DNA from: Epiperipatus broadwayi
Lineage: Eukaryota; Onychophora; Udeonychophora; Euonychophora; Peripatidae
Assembly (NCBI GenBank): GCA_028023455.1
Contig: JAQFVV010000968.1
Coordinates: 80,407-144,406, forward strand
Reading direction: 5' to 3'
Length of the DNA stretch: 64,000 nt
This document shows, piece by piece, positions 59,401-64,000 of the stretch. The position numbers were made by a program, and so were the translations under genes. Under the pieces are notes generated by a model that had not been told where the DNA came from, ran no database searches, and worked only from the letters and a program-made list of their open reading frames with translations. Each line of letters begins with the position of its first letter. Positions within the stretch are counted from its first letter, which is position 1.

Positions 59401-62400
59401 TATATTAAAATATACAATTTAAAAATACTCTCTTCATAAAGAAGTATTTATCTTTCTTTACAATATTTGTTTATAAAAAATTAATTATAATCAACTTTTA
59501 AATTCATATAATGTCCAATATATTATTTTTATCCAACTAGTAATTCTCCTAGTTAATCCAGTGTTCACTATATTTTTAATATAAAGTTTCCAACACATTT
59601 TATCAATATACGATATTTTCATGATTATTTGATAGTAAAATTGAGCTTTGATAGAGACGATCAATAGGGAATTATTACTAAATTAGCACTGCATATTGAA
59701 GCGGAATCTGAGATTCAGATTGCGCTTCACAGCCCACTTCCAATCTTCCGCTACCAACCTAAATTCAAACCCTATTCTTGCATATATATTCCACTCACTA
59801 ACACATTTGTTTGTATCTTTTAGTTTGAGTATTATTAACTAACATATGTATTAACGACGATATTGGCATAAATATCTGAATTTAAACATGCAAAATAAAA
59901 TTAATAAATGTAGCATCTGAAAATTCGTATACGCAATAGGGAATGGGGGATTAATTATAACGGACTTATAATATCAAAATATATTATAATTTCTGTATTT
60001 ATTTATTTTATAAAAGTTATAGTAATTGTTGGTTAATTGCAGCTCAGATATCTCTAGATATTGTAGAGACAAATGTACTGAGCAAATAATTACTAGAAAA
60101 GGTTCGTTACAGGTAATTTTATAAAATGGTGTTTTTAAATTATTTTTGCCGTTAAACTCCACTTTTCTTTTAAATCCAATATGGAAGATGCGATTGTAAT
60201 TAGTCAAAATTAATTAAAGGTGAGAAGCGTAATCTTGTATAATATTCTAACATAACTTTAATTAAAAGTTTCTCTAAAATCAAAATTAGAAACTAAACTT
60301 AATTGATTTACTTTTGTTACAAACATTTTCGTTTATCAAAATTAATTAAAGTTTGAATACTTATCTAACAATGGCATCTTCCATCACAATGGGTAAAAGC
60401 TTGTATACGAATTCTTTAGGAAATTAGATTGCAATGACCAATCAGAAAGGGATTCCAAAAATACCAAGGCATGGAATAATTACAAATTATTTTGAGGAGA
60501 GTAAGGAAGACAGTCAAGGAGAGCAGTCACCAAGAAAAGTTGCGCTCGTAAATTTCAATGTGTACTGAGTAAATCTAAGTCGCCTTTCTCACCATTCGAG
60601 ATGGCTTTCCCTGAAATCTGTGCCCATGGATCCTGAAACTCATAGACTATAATTATATGCCTGTTCGTTAAATAATAAACTTACTACCTGCCTGAATAAC
60701 TGCTTAACAAACTAGATCTAGTTCTCCGAGGGAATCCAAAATCATCAAAAGAACAGCCAAGTTTGTACAGAGGTAACAATTTCAAATGCTGCTAGACTCT
60801 TAAAGTTACCATGAATAATTTTAACTTTCACCTATCTATTTCTTTAAACATGTTGTAAAGCTTTTATTTGTAAAATTTAATATTAGTTATGAATCAATTT
60901 GTAAAATTCTTACCTTTTTGTTAATTGTAACTCGTTCTCTCTCTATATAACTTAGCTGTAATCTCTCCCACATTAAACCTCTCATGAATAATTGTTAATT
61001 CTTAATTTCACGTCTAAGCGGCAATACTTTATTTTCATTATTATATTTTATACTTTCAGATACTAAATTATATGTCGATAATTTCCCCCCAGAATCGCAA
61101 ATGCTTACGCTATCTCTTTTAATAAAAGAAAACCCTCCTTACTTTTAGAGGGTAATTAATCTAGTATATTTTAAAAAACTTGTTATTCTTAGTATAGCGG
61201 GTGCCTGCCAGTCTGGGGAAATAAAATAAGAATTTGATAATTCTTGTACAGTGTTATTTTCAACAACTAAGTAAAAATCTATTTTCGTAGAAATGTTTTT
61301 TTTTTTTTGGTTAATTAAATAATAGCGCTAACTTCTAAAATCTACAAATAGATTTATATGAATTAAATTAATATTAATTTCTTGAAATCAATAGCCACCA
61401 CTGACTTTATATATATTTAATAATACGAAAAGTATTTATTTATTAAAAGCATTCAAAACCAAAGATTTATATTATTTATCCATTGTGAAAAGGTTATGTG
61501 TAGTTTAAAGTAATACAGAAGGGGGGGGGAATCATTTAGTTCTATAAGCTCTATTATATTAGCATAAAATGTAATTCTTCCATATCCACGTAGTAATCAA
61601 ATCATACCAGTACGCTGGGTTTTTATTAATAAAGATAGGCGATAATTCTTTATTCCTTAGTTAAATATATATATATATTTATATTAATGCAAGCGTTACG
61701 TGTATACCGGCCTTTCATTATATATATCTTTGTGCTTCATTCATTTTTACTTCCAATACCAAGGACAAGGTTTGGCAAACCTTTTTGGATTTCTTCAGTG
61801 CGTGATATTATGGCATAGGGTTCGCTCTGGCAAAAGTCCAGCCTATGGCAATTCCATAAAGTGCATTCTTCGTTGTTTATGACCCGACCCTGCCGACGTT
61901 TGCAGAGAGTCGCCTTTCTTTAACGGTGAATTGAAGCATCTTCTTAGATCTTAGAATAGATCTCTCCATTGCCATCATACACGTACCGCTCTCCCAGATT
62001 TTATTCTCGTTAAAAGCCTATTAATTCTCCTAAACCGTACTGTTATGATTATACTAAATGGATTGCCATTTTTTAATATATATTTCATTCACACTTGCAG
62101 ATACGATATTTCTGCCATTATTGTTCTTTCCTGAATTAGCTTCCCACACACGTTCTTATATAGCAAATGCAAATATTAATTAAATAAAATTACCCTTATC
62201 ATCCAACTTAATAAACTTACGTATTGGTACGAGTGCTATTGTTTTATTACTGGTGGATTCAAATAACTTTAGGTACCGTAGTCTAGCGCTATTATTAAAA
62301 ATCTTATGTATCCCAGTCAATCGATAAATTATTGACATATAAATAGCCGCAATAGAATAAAGCCATGAATTATTTGTTATTGATGATTAAATATGTTCAT

Positions 62401-64000
62401 TGTATAGGATTGTAAGGGAGGTTAATGTTGTCCAAGGGAGATAAACACCCATTTTATTTACATTGTAACACCAATAACGTTTGCAATCATATATATTTCA
62501 AGTTGATTTAATAAATTTTATATCCTTCTAAATATCTAAGTCATTGTTTCATTTATTGATTAGAAATAATTTTGATGTAATATAAAAAGGTTTCCCTTAC
62601 TAGATGATCGAAAATCGCTAATTATAATATTCTAGACATGAACCAAGTTCGAATAAGAGTCTTTTTGTGTCACGACTTTGTGATGCCGGCGGGGTAGGAA
62701 TAAATTAGATCAGTATCATTGGAATTGTTGCTCATAAGTTGGTAGATCTGGAAAATAGGCAAATAGGGCAGAGTTCATGAATGTTCCTGACCTAAGTATC
62801 TTGCACAGGATTGGATTCGAGGTACTTTTGCCTAGATGCTAGATCTTGTTATATGAACAGACGAAACCGACCGGTACAATATTAAACGGTAAACTTTTAT
62901 AAAATTATTTAGAACTACTCTCTTATGAATTAAGAAACTATTACGAGAGCGTCTATAATTTTTTACTTAGCTATATTTAATAGCACACTTCACTTAAAAG
63001 AAATCACAATCACCCTTGAACAATTGAACCTCTGTTTTTATACCGGAATAAATTACCAACTTGATTGGTAAATTAAACAATCACCTTGCTTGCCTATTTA
63101 CATATCTTACCAACAATACAAAATTAAAAATAAATAATGATTTATTTAATATTTATTATTTATTACATTATTTAATTCTTAAATTAATTTTATCATTTAT
63201 TTAAATCCTTTAAGCATTTTTAAAAATATATGTTTTACTTTATTTCACTTTTAACTTTTATAAGACTATTTTTCTAAACAAACTAAGTCTATTTTTATTC
63301 ATTATATTTTTTAAACAGTATTTTAAAAAACAGTTTTAATATTTCACACTAATTATTTTTATTTTTATCTCGTGATAGCCAATATAATATTTATAAATTT
63401 TATAATAGAATTTTAAAACAGTTTTGCAACTTTACTAAAAAAACTTACAAGCATATGTGTACATATGTCTATCTGTCACCTGACTTACAACACAGATATA
63501 AACACTTGTAATTATCTAAAAATAAACTAACAATTCAATTTTATAAAATAAATATTTTTTAAAACAAATAATATACTATAACAACTTTAAAATAATAATT
63601 CGATATTATAAAATCAAATATTATTCTTCTATCATATACCATTAATAATAAAATATTTATATTCACTTACTAAATATTAATCTTTATCAATAATAAATAT
63701 ATATGCATTCAATTTTAACTTGTCTTTTCTTAAACTTTTAGCTTTAAACATTTATTTACAAAACTTATTAATGCAGTATTAATCATGGCCAGTTTTCCCA
63801 ACCATATAATATTATCATTTTTTTTACTGAAACGTCTCTCCCAAATATTAGCACAATTTTACATATCAAATATTCATAGTTTACTTTGATTAAACTTTTG
63901 AAAGATTATTAGAAATAAAATCAACATCATATAGCTGTAATATATCTTCAATTTAAAATTTTTTAATAAATTGATATAACAATTGTATGGAGACCCATAC
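56472..64000 (-). mobile_element. Large ATTGTACC-ended element, copy 2 (inverted; continues past the window)
   Basis: Begins ATTATACACCTCACTTCC at 56472, matching the reverse complement of the right end of copy 1 (ATTGTACCCTCACTTC). It then follows copy 1 backwards: 56885-57000 against 44100-44220, 57320-57420 against 43690-43790, 59510-59560 against 40830-40880, 62885-63110 against 40440-40660 and 63770-63830 against 39720-39780. Identity is modest. It lacks the palindrome. A nested insertion occupies about 59650-62880. The far end lies outside the window, expected near 66-67 kb. Confidence 0.7.
59650..62880 (-). mobile_element. Nested ~3.2-kb insertion ending in CGACCGGTACAAT
   Basis: Homology to copy 1 is continuous on both sides but absent within. 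The right edge at 62868-62880, CGACCGGTACAAT, is the exact inverse of ATTGTACCGGTCG at 36919-36931. The left edge is near 59580-59700; a weak candidate is ATTGAAGCGGAATC at 59697. Contents are unrecognised: no clear ORF beyond a 60-codon plus-strand opening (61700-61882) of unknown kind. TGCCTAGATG near 62830 is shared with the right end at 36840-36849. Confidence 0.5.

Noticed and set aside
36919-62880. One 26-kb element bounded by the perfect 13-bp inverted pair
   Set aside because: Module C and the Penelope pair lie between the two ends, and the second end belongs to DNA nested in copy 2. The two ends belong to different insertions.

Overview
The window is AT-rich animal nuclear DNA made almost entirely of introns and mobile elements. 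There are no operons, no long intact host reading frame and no RNA gene I can defend. The retroelement types (an RTE-like LINE, Penelope-like elements with GIY-YIG domains, a Ty3/gypsy-like LTR element, short tRNA-derived SINEs), long (AT)n tracts and widely spaced exons fit an invertebrate such as a mollusc or arthropod. I cannot resolve the phylum.

Layout. 1-9.2 kb: old repeats, namely a 5' RTE fragment (~1.58-2.58 kb), a decayed minus-strand LTR-type element with a coiled-coil gag-like protein (~3.4-6.4 kb) and tandem repeats. 9.8-13.06 kb: a nearly full-length RTE-like LINE with two in-frame TGA stops and a 3' frameshift. 13.8-15.6 kb: a 5'-truncated Penelope-like element (PLE) with a hammerhead-like 3' hairpin. 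15.7-21.9 and 33.4-52.9 kb: three diverged copies of a duplicated module, each carrying one LDL-receptor class A (LDLa) exon (17.5, 21.0 and 52.0 kb, plus strand), interrupted by SINEs, an internally deleted gypsy-like element (21.9-25.2 kb), an antisense RTE remnant (25.4-27.7 kb) and a 300-bp foldback insertion. The LDLa exons are the only host-gene signal. One has a stop and a lost donor, one is split by a SINE and one is intact.

34.9-51.0 kb is a 16-kb insertion into the third module. It consists of two abutting elements whose ends read ATTGTAAC and ATTGTACCGGTCG next to (AT)n tracts. The second contains a 6.46-kb near-perfect palindrome. 53.7-56.3 kb holds two PLE copies in inverted orientation. 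From 56.47 kb to the window end lies a second copy, inverted, of the large ATTGTACC-type element. It lacks the palindrome but carries its own nested ~3-kb insertion, which ends in a perfect 13-bp copy of the same terminus.

The most interesting signal is this set of ATTGTAMC-ended, (AT)n-flanked elements: a ~200-bp MITE, a ~2-kb, a ~3-kb and two >7-kb copies. I cannot match them to a family by eye, and they have almost no coding capacity. Duplicated host modules and duplicated elements act as internal empty-site controls and let several insertions be bounded from this window alone.
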